This document shows, one piece after another, positions 1 through 8,615 of a DNA stretch of 64,000 nt. Source of the stretch: Microbacterium pygmaeum (GTDB taxonomy: Bacteria; Actinomycetota; Actinomycetes; Actinomycetales; Microbacteriaceae); the NCBI RefSeq assembly GCF_900100885.1, contig NZ_LT629692.1:2046001-2110000 (forward strand). The letters are read 5' to 3'. The notes under the pieces were generated by a model. It had not been told where the DNA came from, ran no database searches, and saw only the letters and a list, made by a program, of their open reading frames with translations. How positions within the stretch are numbered: the first letter of the stretch is position 1; each line of letters opens with the position of its first letter. The position numbers were made by a program, and so were the translations under genes.

Positions 1-914
1 CGGTCGTCGTCGTGGGCGGCGGATTCGCCGGCATCGAGGTCTTCGCCGAGCTCCGCTCGCTCGCCTCGAGCCTGGTGTCGAAGTACCCGCAGGTGACCTT
101 CGAGGACACCCACTTCCATCTGGTCGAGGCGATGAGCCGGATCATGCCCGAGGTGTCGCTCAAGACCAGCGAATGGGTGCTCAAGAGCCTCGCCAAGCGA
201 GGTGCCTTCGTGCACCTGGACACGCAGCTGACCAGCGCGGTCGACGGGAACGTCGAGCTGTCCACGGGCGAGGTCATCCCCACGGACCTGATCGTCTGGA
301 CGGCGGGTGTCATGGCCAACCCGACCGTCGTCCGCGGCGGCGACCTGCCCGTCGAGGAGCGGGGTCGGATCCGCACCCGCGCCGACCTGCGCGTCGGAAC
401 CGAGGATGAGATCGTCGAGGGCGCCTGGGCGGCTGGTGACGTCTCGGCGGTCCCCGACCTGACCGGCGGCGGCGTCGGCGGATACTGCGTGCCCAACGCC
501 CAGCACGCGGTCCGTCAGGCGAAGCTGCTCGCGAAGAACCTGGTGGCGGTGCTGCGCGGTGAGCTGCCGCGCGAGTACTTCCACAAGAACCTCGGTGCGG
601 TCGCCGGGCTCGGCCTGTATAACGGCGTCTTCCAGTCCGGCAACCTGGCGCTGAAGGGCTTCATCGCCTGGGTCGCCCACCGTGGCTATCACGGCCTGGC
701 GATGCCGTCGTGGGAGCGCAAGTTCCGCGTGGTCTGGGGCTGGTGGAACAACCTGTGGCTCGGCCGTGATCTCGTGAACCTCGAAGCAGTCCAGAATCCG
801 CGGTATGTCTTCGAGGAGTTCGCCGCGCGTCCGCGTCCGGCGGCACCCGCCGCGGAGCCGGAGAAGAAGGCCGTCACCGAGGCGCCGGCGCAGAAGGTCG
901 CCGCGTCCCGCTGA
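1..914 (+). CDS. ndh: Type II NADH dehydrogenase (NDH-2), 3' part
   Basis: Membrane-peripheral flavoenzyme that passes electrons from NADH to quinone without pumping protons. The frame is open from base 3, so the N-terminal FAD fold (roughly 170 residues by comparison with the family) lies outside the window. What is visible starts with the second Rossmann motif (VVVVGGGFAGIE), which binds NADH. The WTAGVMANP segment and the flavin-binding AAGDVSAVPD segment follow. The C-terminal third is aromatic-rich and amphipathic (the WGWWNNLWLGRD area), as expected of the membrane-anchoring helices. An Ala/Pro/Lys-rich tail ends the protein just before the tRNA gene. Confidence 0.9.
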   Translation, partial: VVVVGGGFAGIEVFAELRSLASSLVSKYPQVTFEDTHFHLVEAMSRIMPEVSLKTSEWVLKSLAKRGAFVHLDTQLTSAVDGNVELSTGEVIPTDLIVWTAGVMANPTVVRGGDLPVEERGRIRTRADLRVGTEDEIVEGAWAAGDVSAVPDLTGGGVGGYCVPNAQHAVRQAKLLAKNLVAVLRGELPREYFHKNLGAVAGLGLYNGVFQSGNLALKGFIAWVAHRGYHGLAMPSWERKFRVVWGWWNNLWLGRDLVNLEAVQNPRYVFEEFAARPRPAAPAAEPEKKAVTEAPAQKVAASR

Positions 915-918
915 GCGG

Positions 919-992
919 GCCCCCGTAGCCCAATCGGCAGAGGCAGGCGACTTAAAATCGCCCGAGTGTGGGTTCGAGTCCCACCGGGGGTA
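919..992 (+). tRNA. tRNA with UAA anticodon (tRNA-Leu), short variable loop
   Basis: A complete cloverleaf can be drawn. The acceptor stem is 919-925 with 985-991 (the first pair is G-U), and the discriminator is A992. The D stem is 928-930 with 942-944. The anticodon stem is 946-950 with 958-962, and the seven-base loop CTTAAAA places TAA at 953-955. The T stem is 968-972 with 980-984, with loop TTCGAGT. CCA is not encoded. The anticodon and A73 indicate leucine, decoding the rare UUA codon. The oddity is the variable region 963-967: only five bases, whereas bacterial tRNA-Leu normally carries a long variable arm. Confidence 0.85.
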
Positions 993-1074
993 CGCCCCGG
1001 CGGCGTCGTCGGCCCGATCCCCCGGGTCGTAGGCTGGGGCGCATGTGTTCCCACCCGATCGGGAGCGTGATGCG

Positions 1075-2325
1075 ATGACGCTCGATCTGTTGGCACGGGC
1101 CGATTCCGCTCCGTCCGAAGCTTTCCGTCCCGCTGCGTGGTCGGATGCCGCGGCGCACTGGCGCGGCATGACCGCGGCGGTCGCCGGCATCTCCGGACCC
1201 GTCGCCGCGCTGAACGTTCCGGCGCTGCGATACAACGCCCTCGACATGCTCGTGCGCTCCGGGGGCGTGCCGATCCGCGTCGCGAGCAAGTCGGTGCGCG
1301 TCCGGGAGGTGATCGATGCCACCCTGGCGCTGCCCGGCTACACAGGGATCCTCGCCTTCACACTCCCCGAGGCGCTCTGGCTCGCCGAGACCCACGATGA
1401 CGTCGTGCTCGGCTACCCGACGGTAGACCGGGCCGCGATCGCGCAGCTCGCCCACGACGAGCGGGCAGCGACCCGGGTGACCCTGATGGTCGACGACGTG
1501 GCGCAGCTCGACCTCATCGACTCGGTCGCCCCGCCGCACCAGCGCGCCGTGCTGCGCCTTGCGATCGACGCCGACGCATCGTGGCGTGCTCCCGGACTCG
1601 GGCACATCGGGGTCCGCCGATCGCCGGTGCACGAACCCGGTGAGGTCGCAGGACTCGGCAGGGCGATCGCGGCCCGCAGCGGCTTCCGGCTCGTCGGCCT
1701 CATGATGTACGAAGCGCAGATCGCCGGACAGCCAGACGCGACCGGTTCCGGCGACGGTGTGATCCGATGGATGCAGCGCCGATCCGCGCAAGAGCTTCTC
1801 GAGCGCCGCGGGGCGATCGTGTCGGCGCTGCGCGACGTCGCGGCGCTGGAGTTCGTGAACGGGGGCGGGACCGGGTCGCTCGAGCTCACCGCATCCGACC
1901 TCGCCGTCACCGAACTGACCGCCGGAAGCGGACTGCTGGCCGGCCACCTCTTCGACGGCTACCGCGCGTTCGAGCTCGCGCCTGCCGCCGCCTTCGCGCT
2001 CGAGGTCGTCCGCAAGCCGCTGCCCGACATCGCCACCGTGCTCGGTGGCGGGTGGATCGCCTCCGGGCCCCCGGTGGCCTCGCGCCAGCCCCTCCCGGTC
2101 TGGCCCCGGGGGCTGAAGACGCTCGGTCGGGAGGGTGCGGGCGAAGTGCAGACGCCGCTGCAGGGCGAGGCGGCACGCACCCTCTCGGTCGGGGATCGCG
2201 TGTGGTTCCGCCACTCCAAGAGTGGCGAGCTCGCCGAACGTGTCGATCGCTACCAGCTCGTGGACGGCGACCGGCTGGTCGGAGAGGCGATGACCTACCG
2301 CGGCGAGGGAAAGGCGTTCCTGTGA
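1075..2325 (+). CDS. PLP-dependent amino acid deaminase / D-threonine-aldolase-like enzyme (fold type III)
   Basis: Member of the alanine-racemase-fold family that includes D-serine dehydratases and D-threonine aldolases; it probably breaks down a D- or beta-hydroxy amino acid. The N-terminal barrel carries ASKSVRV with Lys72, the likely Schiff-base lysine. The C-terminal beta domain ends with a segment (HSKSGELAERV, then GEAMTYRGEGKAF) typical of amino acid deaminase/aldolase proteins. The ATG at 1075 follows GGGAG at 1061-1065. A TAGGCT hexamer at 1030-1035 would start transcription near 1043, giving a short leader; GTG 1045 in the same frame is a less likely leaderless start. The stop overlaps the next gene's GTG. 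The exact substrate is not visible. Confidence 0.8.
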   Translation: MTLDLLARADSAPSEAFRPAAWSDAAAHWRGMTAAVAGISGPVAALNVPALRYNALDMLVRSGGVPIRVASKSVRVREVIDATLALPGYTGILAFTLPEALWLAETHDDVVLGYPTVDRAAIAQLAHDERAATRVTLMVDDVAQLDLIDSVAPPHQRAVLRLAIDADASWRAPGLGHIGVRRSPVHEPGEVAGLGRAIAARSGFRLVGLMMYEAQIAGQPDATGSGDGVIRWMQRRSAQELLERRGAIVSALRDVAALEFVNGGGTGSLELTASDLAVTELTAGSGLLAGHLFDGYRAFELAPAAAFALEVVRKPLPDIATVLGGGWIASGPPVASRQPLPVWPRGLKTLGREGAGEVQTPLQGEAARTLSVGDRVWFRHSKSGELAERVDRYQLVDGDRLVGEAMTYRGEGKAFL

Positions 2326-3635
2326 CCCGGCCGGGTGGCATCTGGCAGAACTGGGGGCGGTCCGAGCGGATCCGGCCGCAGCGGATCGAATTCCCGCGGA
2401 CGACGGATGCCGTGCGGCGGGCGGTGCAGGCGGCCTCGCGCCGCGGACATCGGGTCAAAGCGGTCGGTGCCGGGCACAGCTTCACCGGGATCGCTGTGGC
2501 GCCAGGGGTGCTGCTGGATCTCACAGACCTGACCGGACTGGTCTCGGCCGATACGGAGCGCGGTCGCGTCACGCTGCGGGCGGGCACCCGCCTGCACCAG
2601 GTTCCGAAGCTTCTCGCGCCGTACGGGCTGGCCATGCCGAACCTCGGCGACATCGACGCCCAGTCGATCGCGGGCGCGATCTCGACAGGCACGCACGGCA
2701 CGGGCAGCGAATACGGCGGCATCGCCACGCAGGTGGTCGGCGTGACACTGGTCACCGCCGACGGCGAACTGCTCGTGGTCGATGACGATCGCAACAGCGA
2801 GCTGCTGCCCGCGGTCGCGCTCGGCCTCGGGGCGCTCGGCATCCTGGTCGAGGTCACCCTGCAGTGCGTCCCGGCATTCGTCCTGCACGCCCTGGAACGC
2901 CCCGAGGACCTGGGTGAAGTGCTGGATTCGCTGGATGCCCGGGTTCGGGCATCCGATCATTTCGAGTTCTACTGGTTCCCGCACACCGACCGTGCCATGA
3001 CCAAGACCAACACGCGCCTGCCGGAGAGCGCGGTGCGCGCTCCGCTGCCGGCTCTGGGCAAGTGGGTCGATGACATCGTGGTCGGCAACGGTCTGCATCA
3101 GGTGGCGTGCAGCCTCGCCCGCACGGTGCCGGCGACGATCCCGTTCCTGAACCGGACCTCGGTGCGCATGTGGGGCGATCGCGAGTTCACCGATCTGTCG
3201 ACCCGCGTATTCACGACCGAGCGCTCGGTGAGGTTCCGGGAGATGGAGTACGCCCTTCCAGCCGATGAGGTGCGCTCTGCCTTCGACGCGCTGCGGGCGC
3301 TCGTGCACGAGCGGGGCTGGCGCATCTCGTTCCCGGTCGAGGTGCGCTTCGCTGCGGCCGACGACATCTGGATGTCCACGGCCCACGGTCGCGCATCCGG
3401 GTACATCGCCCTGCACCGCTACTGGCGCGAGGACCCCACCGAGTACTTCGAGGCCGCGGAGCAGATCCTGCTCGCGCACGGCGGCCGGCCGCACTGGGGG
3501 AAGATGCACACGCTCGATGCCGGCGCGCTGCGGGACCGCTACCCGCGGTTCGATGATTTCATCGCGCTGCGGGATCGGCTGGATCCGGATCGTATGTTCT
3601 CGAATCGATATCTGACGCGCGTCCTCGGTGAGTAA
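2322..3635 (+). CDS. FAD-linked D-arabinono-1,4-lactone oxidase / L-gulono-lactone dehydrogenase family
   Basis: A 437-residue flavoprotein of the VAO/ALO family, which oxidises sugar lactones or alditols. The FAD (PP-loop) domain has KAVGAGHSFTG with GHS at residues 51-53 and a STGTHGTGS motif near residue 125. The C-terminal ALO domain carries the characteristic HWGK (RPHWGKMHTL) and ends with a LDPDRMFSNRYL segment. The GTG start overlaps the TGA of the upstream PLP enzyme (GTGA), so the two are translationally coupled and probably act in one catabolic route. The true acceptor and substrate cannot be decided between aldonolactone dehydrogenase and alditol oxidase. Confidence 0.82.
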   Translation: MTRPGGIWQNWGRSERIRPQRIEFPRTTDAVRRAVQAASRRGHRVKAVGAGHSFTGIAVAPGVLLDLTDLTGLVSADTERGRVTLRAGTRLHQVPKLLAPYGLAMPNLGDIDAQSIAGAISTGTHGTGSEYGGIATQVVGVTLVTADGELLVVDDDRNSELLPAVALGLGALGILVEVTLQCVPAFVLHALERPEDLGEVLDSLDARVRASDHFEFYWFPHTDRAMTKTNTRLPESAVRAPLPALGKWVDDIVVGNGLHQVACSLARTVPATIPFLNRTSVRMWGDREFTDLSTRVFTTERSVRFREMEYALPADEVRSAFDALRALVHERGWRISFPVEVRFAAADDIWMSTAHGRASGYIALHRYWREDPTEYFEAAEQILLAHGGRPHWGKMHTLDAGALRDRYPRFDDFIALRDRLDPDRMFSNRYLTRVLGE

Positions 3636-3682
3636 GGGCTGAGAGTCCGAGAGCGGTTCCTGTGCGCGGAGTACGCCGAGGA

Positions 3683-3688
3683 TAGGAT
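3683..3688 (+). promoter_or_regulatory. -10 element (TAGGAT) of leaderless lemA
   Basis: TAGGAT ends exactly 6 nt before the ATG at 3695, so transcription should start at or within a base or two of the start codon. No Shine-Dalgarno sequence fits in the remaining space. Confidence 0.55.
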
Positions 3689-3694
3689 GACCGC

Positions 3695-4264
3695 ATGTGG
3701 GAATGGCTGATCCCGGTACTGATCGTCGTGGCGCTCGTCGTCATCGTCGGCATCTACCTGTGGGCGACGTACAACTCGCTCGTGCAACTCAACGTCCGCG
3801 TTGACGAGGCATGGAGCGACATCACCGTGCAGCTCAAGAGGCGGGCGGATCTGCTGCCGAACCTCATCGAGGCGGTGAAGGGGTACGCCGCACACGAGAA
3901 GGCGGTGTTCGAGAACGTCACCCGGGCCCGTGCCGAGACCCTCGGCGCCGGAGGCCCCGCCGAGGCGGGCGTGGCGGAAGGTCACATGCAGCAGGCCTTG
4001 AAGTCGCTGTTCGCGGTCGCCGAGGCCTATCCCCAGCTGCAGGCCAGCCAGAACTTCCTTCAGCTGCAGCAGTCGATCGTCGACACCGAGGACAAGATCC
4101 AGGCATCGCGCCGGTTCTACAACGGCGGTGTCCGCGAGCTCAACACCAAGATCAAGGTGTTCCCGAACAACCTCTTCGCGCGCAACCTCGGCTTCCACGA
4201 GCGCGAGTTCTTCGAGGTGGTCGACGGCGCTGCGATCAGCGAACCGCCCAGGGTCCAATTTTGA
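3695..4264 (+). CDS. lemA: LemA family membrane protein
   Basis: A 189-residue protein with an N-terminal transmembrane helix (about residues 4-23, rich in V/I/L) and a helical extracytoplasmic domain. Family hallmarks are NSLVQLNVRVDEAWSDI, the QLKRRADLLPNLIEAV segment and the C-terminal YNGGVRELNTKIKVFPNNL signature. The molecular role of LemA is not established. It is very often encoded beside HtpX, as it is here (102 bp upstream of the protease), which suggests a shared envelope-stress or membrane-protein quality role. The start is set by the ATG behind a -10 box at 3683. Confidence 0.9.
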   Translation: MWEWLIPVLIVVALVVIVGIYLWATYNSLVQLNVRVDEAWSDITVQLKRRADLLPNLIEAVKGYAAHEKAVFENVTRARAETLGAGGPAEAGVAEGHMQQALKSLFAVAEAYPQLQASQNFLQLQQSIVDTEDKIQASRRFYNGGVRELNTKIKVFPNNLFARNLGFHEREFFEVVDGAAISEPPRVQF

Positions 4265-4365
4265 GCCGAGCCGGGGCGATGCGCGCGCAGCCCGCGTTGA
4301 CGCGGCTGCGGTTCAAGATCGAGTAGGCGCGCCGGCGCCGTTTCGAGACCCCGGAAGAGAGTGCC

Positions 4366-5256
4366 GTGTACTCGGCGATCGCACGCAACAAGCGCAACAC
4401 CTGGTTCATCCTGACGGCGTTCCTCGCCCTGCTCGCGGCGATCGGGCTGCTGGCGGGATGGCTCGCCGGCAACAACTGGTGGATCACCGCCTTCATCCTG
4501 GTCTTCGCGGCCGGGTACGCGACGTTCCAGTACTTCTTCGCCGACCGCGAGGCGATCGCGATGTCCGGTGCAGTCGCGGTGACGCGGGCTGACGCCCCCA
4601 GGTACTACCGGATCGTGGAGAATCTGTGCATCGCCACCGGCACGCCGATGCCCACCCTGTACGTCGTCGAGGACGAAGCGCCCAACGCCTTCGCGATGGG
4701 GCGCACCCCCGACAAGGCCTCGATCACCGTCACGACCGGACTGTTCGAGCTGATGACCGACCGCGAGCTCGAAGGGGTCCTCGGCCACGAGCTCGGCCAT
4801 ATCCGCAACTACGACATCCGCGTCTCGCTCATCGTCTTCGGACTCGTCGTGGCGGTGGGCATCCTCGCCGACATCATGATGCGCTTCGCGTTCTTCGGCG
4901 GCGGACGCCGCGGCGGCGGCAACAACCAGGCGCAGCTGTTCCTGCTGTTGTTCGGGATCGTCGCCGCGATCGTTGCGCCGCTGCTGGCCGGCGCGGTCCA
5001 AGCGGCGATCTCGCGTCAGCGCGAGTACCTCGCCGACGCCACGAGCGCGATGACGACCCGCGATCCGGACGGGCTCGCATCGGCCCTCGGCAAACTCGCC
5101 GAATACGGGCGACCACTGCAGCGTGCGAACACCTCGATGGCGCATCTGTGGATCGCCGACCCGCTGAAGCCCAACGCGCTGGCGCGCCTGTTCGCAACCC
5201 ATCCGCCGCTGCCGGAGCGGATCGAGCGACTGCACGAGATGGGTGGCACGTTCTGA
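4366..5256 (+). CDS. htpX: M48 family zinc metalloprotease HtpX
   Basis: Membrane-embedded protease that degrades misfolded membrane proteins. Two N-terminal transmembrane segments (about residues 13-32 and 39-57) precede the catalytic motif HELGH at 141-145, whose His pair and Glu form the active site. The third zinc ligand is probably Glu220 in SRQREYLADATSA. Two further hydrophobic stretches lie between these motifs. Length (296 aa) is normal for the family. The GTG start follows GGAAGAGAG at 4353-4361. The stop overlaps the next ATG (TGATG), so the winged-helix gene downstream is translationally coupled. Confidence 0.92.
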   Translation: MYSAIARNKRNTWFILTAFLALLAAIGLLAGWLAGNNWWITAFILVFAAGYATFQYFFADREAIAMSGAVAVTRADAPRYYRIVENLCIATGTPMPTLYVVEDEAPNAFAMGRTPDKASITVTTGLFELMTDRELEGVLGHELGHIRNYDIRVSLIVFGLVVAVGILADIMMRFAFFGGGRRGGGNNQAQLFLLLFGIVAAIVAPLLAGAVQAAISRQREYLADATSAMTTRDPDGLASALGKLAEYGRPLQRANTSMAHLWIADPLKPNALARLFATHPPLPERIERLHEMGGTF

Positions 5257-6356
5257 TGCAGCCGCACCGGCTGACGCGCGAGGACGCGCGACGCGTCGCC
5301 ATCGGCGCCCAGCTTCTGAGCGCGGCGCGGCCGGCGGGCATCGTCGAGACCGTCTACGGCCTGACCGTGGTGAACATCGAGCCCACAGCGGCGATCATGC
5401 CCAGCGCCGACCACATCCTGTGGAGCCGGCTGGGCTGGCCCTACGCATCGGCTGATCTGCAGCGGGCGTTCGAGGTGGAGCGGGACCTGTTCGAGTGGGG
5501 CGGCTTCTACCGCGTGATGTCGGACCTGCCGCTGCTGCGCCACGAGATGTCCGCGCGGCCGGCGTACGCGGAGGCGCGCGAGTGGCTCGCGGCGAACGCA
5601 CGCTTCCGGCGTGACGTGCGGGATCGCCTGCGCGCGGAGGGCCCGCTGCATGCCGCGGAGGTGCCGGACACCGCACAGGTGCCGTGGCGATCCACGGGCT
5701 GGACGAACAACCGCAACGCATCGCAGATGCTCGAGATCCTCGTCACCACCGGCGAGGTGGCCGTCTCGGCGCGCGACGCGAAGGGCCGGCTGTTCGACCT
5801 GGCCGAGCGGGTGTACCCGGACGACCTGCCCGACGTGTCTGCGCAGGACGCCGCGCGCGAGCGCTCCGAGCGTCGGCTGGCGGCGTTCGGCATCGCGCGT
5901 CCGAAAGGCATCCGCCAGCCATTCGAACCGGTCGACGTCGGCACGGTCGGCGAGACGGCTGTCGTGGAGGGGGTGGAAGGGGAGTGGCGGGTGGATGCCT
6001 CGGCCCTCGGGCTCCTCGACTCGTTCGCGCCACGCACCGCGCTCGTCTCCCCGTTCGACCGGCTCGTGTTCGATCGGGACCGGCTGCGGGACCTGTTCGG
6101 CTTCGAGTACCTGTTGGAGATGTACAAGCCCGCCGCGAAGCGCCGGTGGGGCTACTTCGCGCTGCCGATCCTGCACGGTGACCGGTTCGTCGGCAAACTG
6201 GATGCGAAGGCCGACCGGAAGGCGGGTGTGCTCCGCGTCGCCGCGATCCACGAGGATCTGCCGTTCGGCGCGACGGTCGCCGCCGACGTCGATGCGGAGA
6301 TCCGTGCCCTCGCGCAGTGGCTGGGCCTCGAGGTGACCGGCCTCGCGGACGGTTGA
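5256..6356 (+). CDS. AlkZ/YcaQ-like winged-helix protein (HTH_42 family), paralog 1
   Basis: A 366-residue member of the HTH_42 superfamily, whose characterised members (AlkZ, YcaQ/AlkX) are DNA glycosylases that remove alkylated bases or unhook interstrand crosslinks. Recognisable parts are the N-terminal arginine-rich helix, the strand GLTVVNIEP, the HILWSRLGWPY segment, and the C-terminal FGFEYLLEMYKPAAKRRWGY and GRLDLK-like (GKLDAKADRKAG) blocks. At the place of the catalytic Q-x-Q/Q-x-D motif it has NIE (residues 40-42), so catalytic competence is doubtful. It is coupled to htpX by a start/stop overlap. Two paralogs lie at 7268-8554 and 39007-40098. Confidence 0.78.
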   Translation: MQPHRLTREDARRVAIGAQLLSAARPAGIVETVYGLTVVNIEPTAAIMPSADHILWSRLGWPYASADLQRAFEVERDLFEWGGFYRVMSDLPLLRHEMSARPAYAEAREWLAANARFRRDVRDRLRAEGPLHAAEVPDTAQVPWRSTGWTNNRNASQMLEILVTTGEVAVSARDAKGRLFDLAERVYPDDLPDVSAQDAARERSERRLAAFGIARPKGIRQPFEPVDVGTVGETAVVEGVEGEWRVDASALGLLDSFAPRTALVSPFDRLVFDRDRLRDLFGFEYLLEMYKPAAKRRWGYFALPILHGDRFVGKLDAKADRKAGVLRVAAIHEDLPFGATVAADVDAEIRALAQWLGLEVTGLADG

Positions 6357-6367
6357 CCGCAGGCCCG

Positions 6368-7258
6368 TCAGCCGACCGCGAGGATCATCTCGTCGCGGTG
6401 GAACGACACCGTTCCGCGCAGCGCCCAGTCCTCAGCGCGATACGTGAAGGATGCCGCGGTCCCGGCGCGCGTCGTGCCGGTCGCCGTGGCGGCGATCACA
6501 CCGTCGGTGGCGGCGAAGGTCCGCGCGTCGGCGGCGAGTGCGAGCACCGGCGTGGCCTCGACGCGGAAGGCGATGCGATCCAGCGTCGCCAGGTCGGCGG
6601 CCCACGGCACCCGGAGTCCGCAGTGCGGTGGAACGCCGGTGGCTGCCCGCGCGCACTCCGCGACATACGCGTCCAACTGCTCCTGCGCCGCCTCGACGCC
6701 GGCAGATGAGACGGATGCGGTGAGCGCGGCCGTCGCCTCCGCCCCGTCCGCCACGGTCGCGGTGAGCGCCCCTTCCACGAGACCGGCGGGCGCTGCTGTG
6801 ATCGTGTACACCGCCGGCAGCAGGCGGATCTCACCCGTCGGTGTGAGCGCGCCGCCGATGCGGACCGAGTCGCCGATGGTCGTGGTCACCTCGAGGCTCG
6901 CCAGAGCGTCGGCATCCACCTTCCAGCCGCCGTCCTCGCCGGACAGGACGAAGTCGACCGTGGCGGGTTCGCCGCCCAGCTCGACCTCGGCGTGTACCGA
7001 GCCGTCGCTGCGGACTGCGAACTCGTACGAGTCGAGATAGCCGTCCGCGCCCGCGAACGCCTGGATCGCAACCTCGTCGAGTGGTGCGCCGAGGAGCCCC
7101 TGGATCGCGTCCAGATCGCCCGCCGACAGCGCCCGCAGGTACGCGTCGGCCGTCTGCTCCGGCGTCGCCGGGCGGCTGAGCAGCCACCATGCCGCGCCCG
7201 CGGCGACGAGGACCGCGACCGCACCGGCCGCGATCCCCATCACGACGCCGCGCTTCAT
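6368..7258 (-). CDS. Membrane-anchored hypothetical protein with an NTF2-like N-terminal domain
   Basis: A 296-residue protein of unknown function. A short basic start (MKRGVVMG) is followed by a hydrophobic segment at about residues 8-28, which acts as a signal anchor or uncleaved signal; there is no lipobox cysteine. The PEQTADAYLRALSAGDLDAIQGLL stretch resembles the first helices of NTF2/DUF4878-like extracytoplasmic domains. The rest is beta-rich, with a further region containing CARAATGVPPHCGL, whose two cysteines could form a disulfide outside the cell. It converges with the gene at 5256-6356. The ATG is preceded by TAGCGT at 7265-7270. Confidence 0.6.
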   Translation of the reverse strand: MKRGVVMGIAAGAVAVLVAAGAAWWLLSRPATPEQTADAYLRALSAGDLDAIQGLLGAPLDEVAIQAFAGADGYLDSYEFAVRSDGSVHAEVELGGEPATVDFVLSGEDGGWKVDADALASLEVTTTIGDSVRIGGALTPTGEIRLLPAVYTITAAPAGLVEGALTATVADGAEATAALTASVSSAGVEAAQEQLDAYVAECARAATGVPPHCGLRVPWAADLATLDRIAFRVEATPVLALAADARTFAATDGVIAATATGTTRAGTAASFTYRAEDWALRGTVSFHRDEMILAVG

Positions 7259-7264
7259 CCCTCC

Positions 7265-7270
7265 ACGCTA
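7265..7270 (-). promoter_or_regulatory. -10 element (TAGCGT) for the gene at 6368-7258
   Basis: Read on the minus strand, TAGCGT is followed by six bases (GGAGGG) and the ATG. Transcription would begin at or next to the start codon. The hexamer lies inside the last codons of the next upstream minus-strand gene (stop at 7268). Confidence 0.45.
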
Positions 7271-8554
7271 GCCGTCGGCGACGGCGGGCTCGTCTTCGGC
7301 GAGGGCGGCGGGTTCGGCGGCACCGCGCTCATGGCGGCGTGCGCCCGGCAGTTCGGTCGCCAGGTCGTCGACGGCATCACCCCAGGATGACAGCGAGATG
7401 GCGTCCAGACCCTGCCAGCGTGCGGCGGCCTGCACCTCCGCAGCCAGCCGGACCGCGGCATCCGCCGGTCGGTCCTGCTCCCACCACGCCGACTGCACCA
7501 GGAGGGTCGATGCTGAGCGGTCGGCCTTCAGATCGATGCGCCCGACCACGTCGTCGCCGATCAGGACCGGCAGCGAGTAGTAGCCGAAGCGGCGCTTCGC
7601 GGCGGGTGTGTAGATCTCGATGCGGTACTCGAAGTCGAACAGCCGCGCTGCGCGATCGCGGAACCACACCACGGGATCGAACGGCGTGAGGATCGCCGCC
7701 GCGTCGAGCCGGCGGGGCAGGACCGCGTCGCGGTGCACCCAGGCCTTCGCCGGCCGATTCGCCGACTGCCAGCCGCGGACCGTCACCGGGCGCAGCTCAC
7801 CGTCGTCGACGAGGTCCTGGATCGACGCGAGCACGCCGGGCCGGTCCTTGATGCGCCAGTAGTCGGCGAGGTCCGACGCCGTGGCCACCCCGTACGCCCG
7901 CGCGGCGCGACGGACCAGTTCACGCACGGCGTCGGCGCGCGGCACCTCCCGGCCCGCCAGCGATGCGGGCAGGACGTCCGACACGAGCCCGTACCGGCGC
8001 TCGAAGCCGCGGCGCCCGGCGATCGCGACCTCACCGAACATCCACAGATACTCCAGCACGTTCTTCACCACGTCCCAGTCCCACCACGGTCCGCGCGAGG
8101 CTTGCTTGGAGTCGTGCTCGATCTCCGCCGGCCGCAGCGGCCCGCGGGCGGCCAGTTCCGCCCTCACCCAGTCGACGATCTCGCGGTGGGACTGGAACCA
8201 GCCGTCGGGGTCGGTCCCGTACTTCGCGCGCAGCTCATCCATGCGGAATCGGAACAGACCCCAGTCCGATGCCGGGATGAAGGCCGCGACGTGCGCCAGG
8301 TACTCCACGTACGGCGCCTTCCGGGCGAACAGCAGCCGATCCAGCGCGGCCGTGTCATACGGCCCGAGTCGCGAGAAGAGCGGCATGTAGTGCGACCGGG
8401 CGAACACGTTGACCGAGTCGATCTGCAGCGTGCCCATCCGCGCGAGGGCGGAGTTCAGCTGCCGGGTGCCCGGCGCGGCAGGACGCTGCTGGGCGAACCC
8501 CTGTGCCGCGAGTGCCATGCGCCGCGCCTCGGCCGCGCTCAGGGTCTCCTTCAC
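7268..8554 (-). CDS. YcaQ/AlkX-type winged-helix DNA glycosylase, paralog 2
   Basis: A 428-residue HTH_42-family protein, longer than the other two paralogs in this window. It keeps the catalytic Q-x-D signature (LQIDSVNVFAR, residues 44-46) that characterises YcaQ/AlkX crosslink-repair glycosylases. The typical AYVEYLAH-like segment (APYVEYLAHVAAF), the RGPLRPAEIE helix and the C-terminal FDPVVWFRDRAARLFDFEYRIEIYTPAAKR block are also present. It is therefore the member most likely to be enzymatically active, excising alkylated bases or crosslinks from DNA. GTG start with a leaderless -10 six bases upstream. Diverges from the AI-2E permease gene. Confidence 0.85.
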   Translation of the reverse strand: MKETLSAAEARRMALAAQGFAQQRPAAPGTRQLNSALARMGTLQIDSVNVFARSHYMPLFSRLGPYDTAALDRLLFARKAPYVEYLAHVAAFIPASDWGLFRFRMDELRAKYGTDPDGWFQSHREIVDWVRAELAARGPLRPAEIEHDSKQASRGPWWDWDVVKNVLEYLWMFGEVAIAGRRGFERRYGLVSDVLPASLAGREVPRADAVRELVRRAARAYGVATASDLADYWRIKDRPGVLASIQDLVDDGELRPVTVRGWQSANRPAKAWVHRDAVLPRRLDAAAILTPFDPVVWFRDRAARLFDFEYRIEIYTPAAKRRFGYYSLPVLIGDDVVGRIDLKADRSASTLLVQSAWWEQDRPADAAVRLAAEVQAAARWQGLDAISLSSWGDAVDDLATELPGARRHERGAAEPAALAEDEPAVADG

Positions 8555-8560
8555 GCGGCC

Positions 8561-8566
8561 AGCCTA
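8561..8566 (-). promoter_or_regulatory. -10 element (TAGGCT) of the YcaQ-like gene
   Basis: On the minus strand TAGGCT ends 6 nt before the GTG start at 8554, the spacing expected for a leaderless transcript. It faces away from the TAGACT box at 8604-8609 across a 61-bp intergenic region. Confidence 0.5.
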
Positions 8567-8603
8567 GCCAGCAGCTCCGACAGTCATCCGTGCGCCGCGA
8601 CTC

Positions 8604-8609
8604 TAGACT
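8604..8609 (+). promoter_or_regulatory. -10 element (TAGACT) of the AI-2E-type permease gene
   Basis: TAGACT ends 6 nt before the ATG at 8616, again a leaderless arrangement. It drives the permease gene and probably ilvA behind it, which overlaps the permease stop. Confidence 0.5.
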
Positions 8610-8615
8610 GACAGG

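Noticed and set aside
919..992. tRNA pseudogene
   Set aside because: All stems pair fully (one terminal G-U) and the invariant D- and T-loop bases are present.
952..2214. 420-codon minus-strand open frame opposite the PLP enzyme
   Set aside because: Same shadow effect. The plus-strand gene has clear family motifs, ribosome-binding site and coupling to its neighbour.
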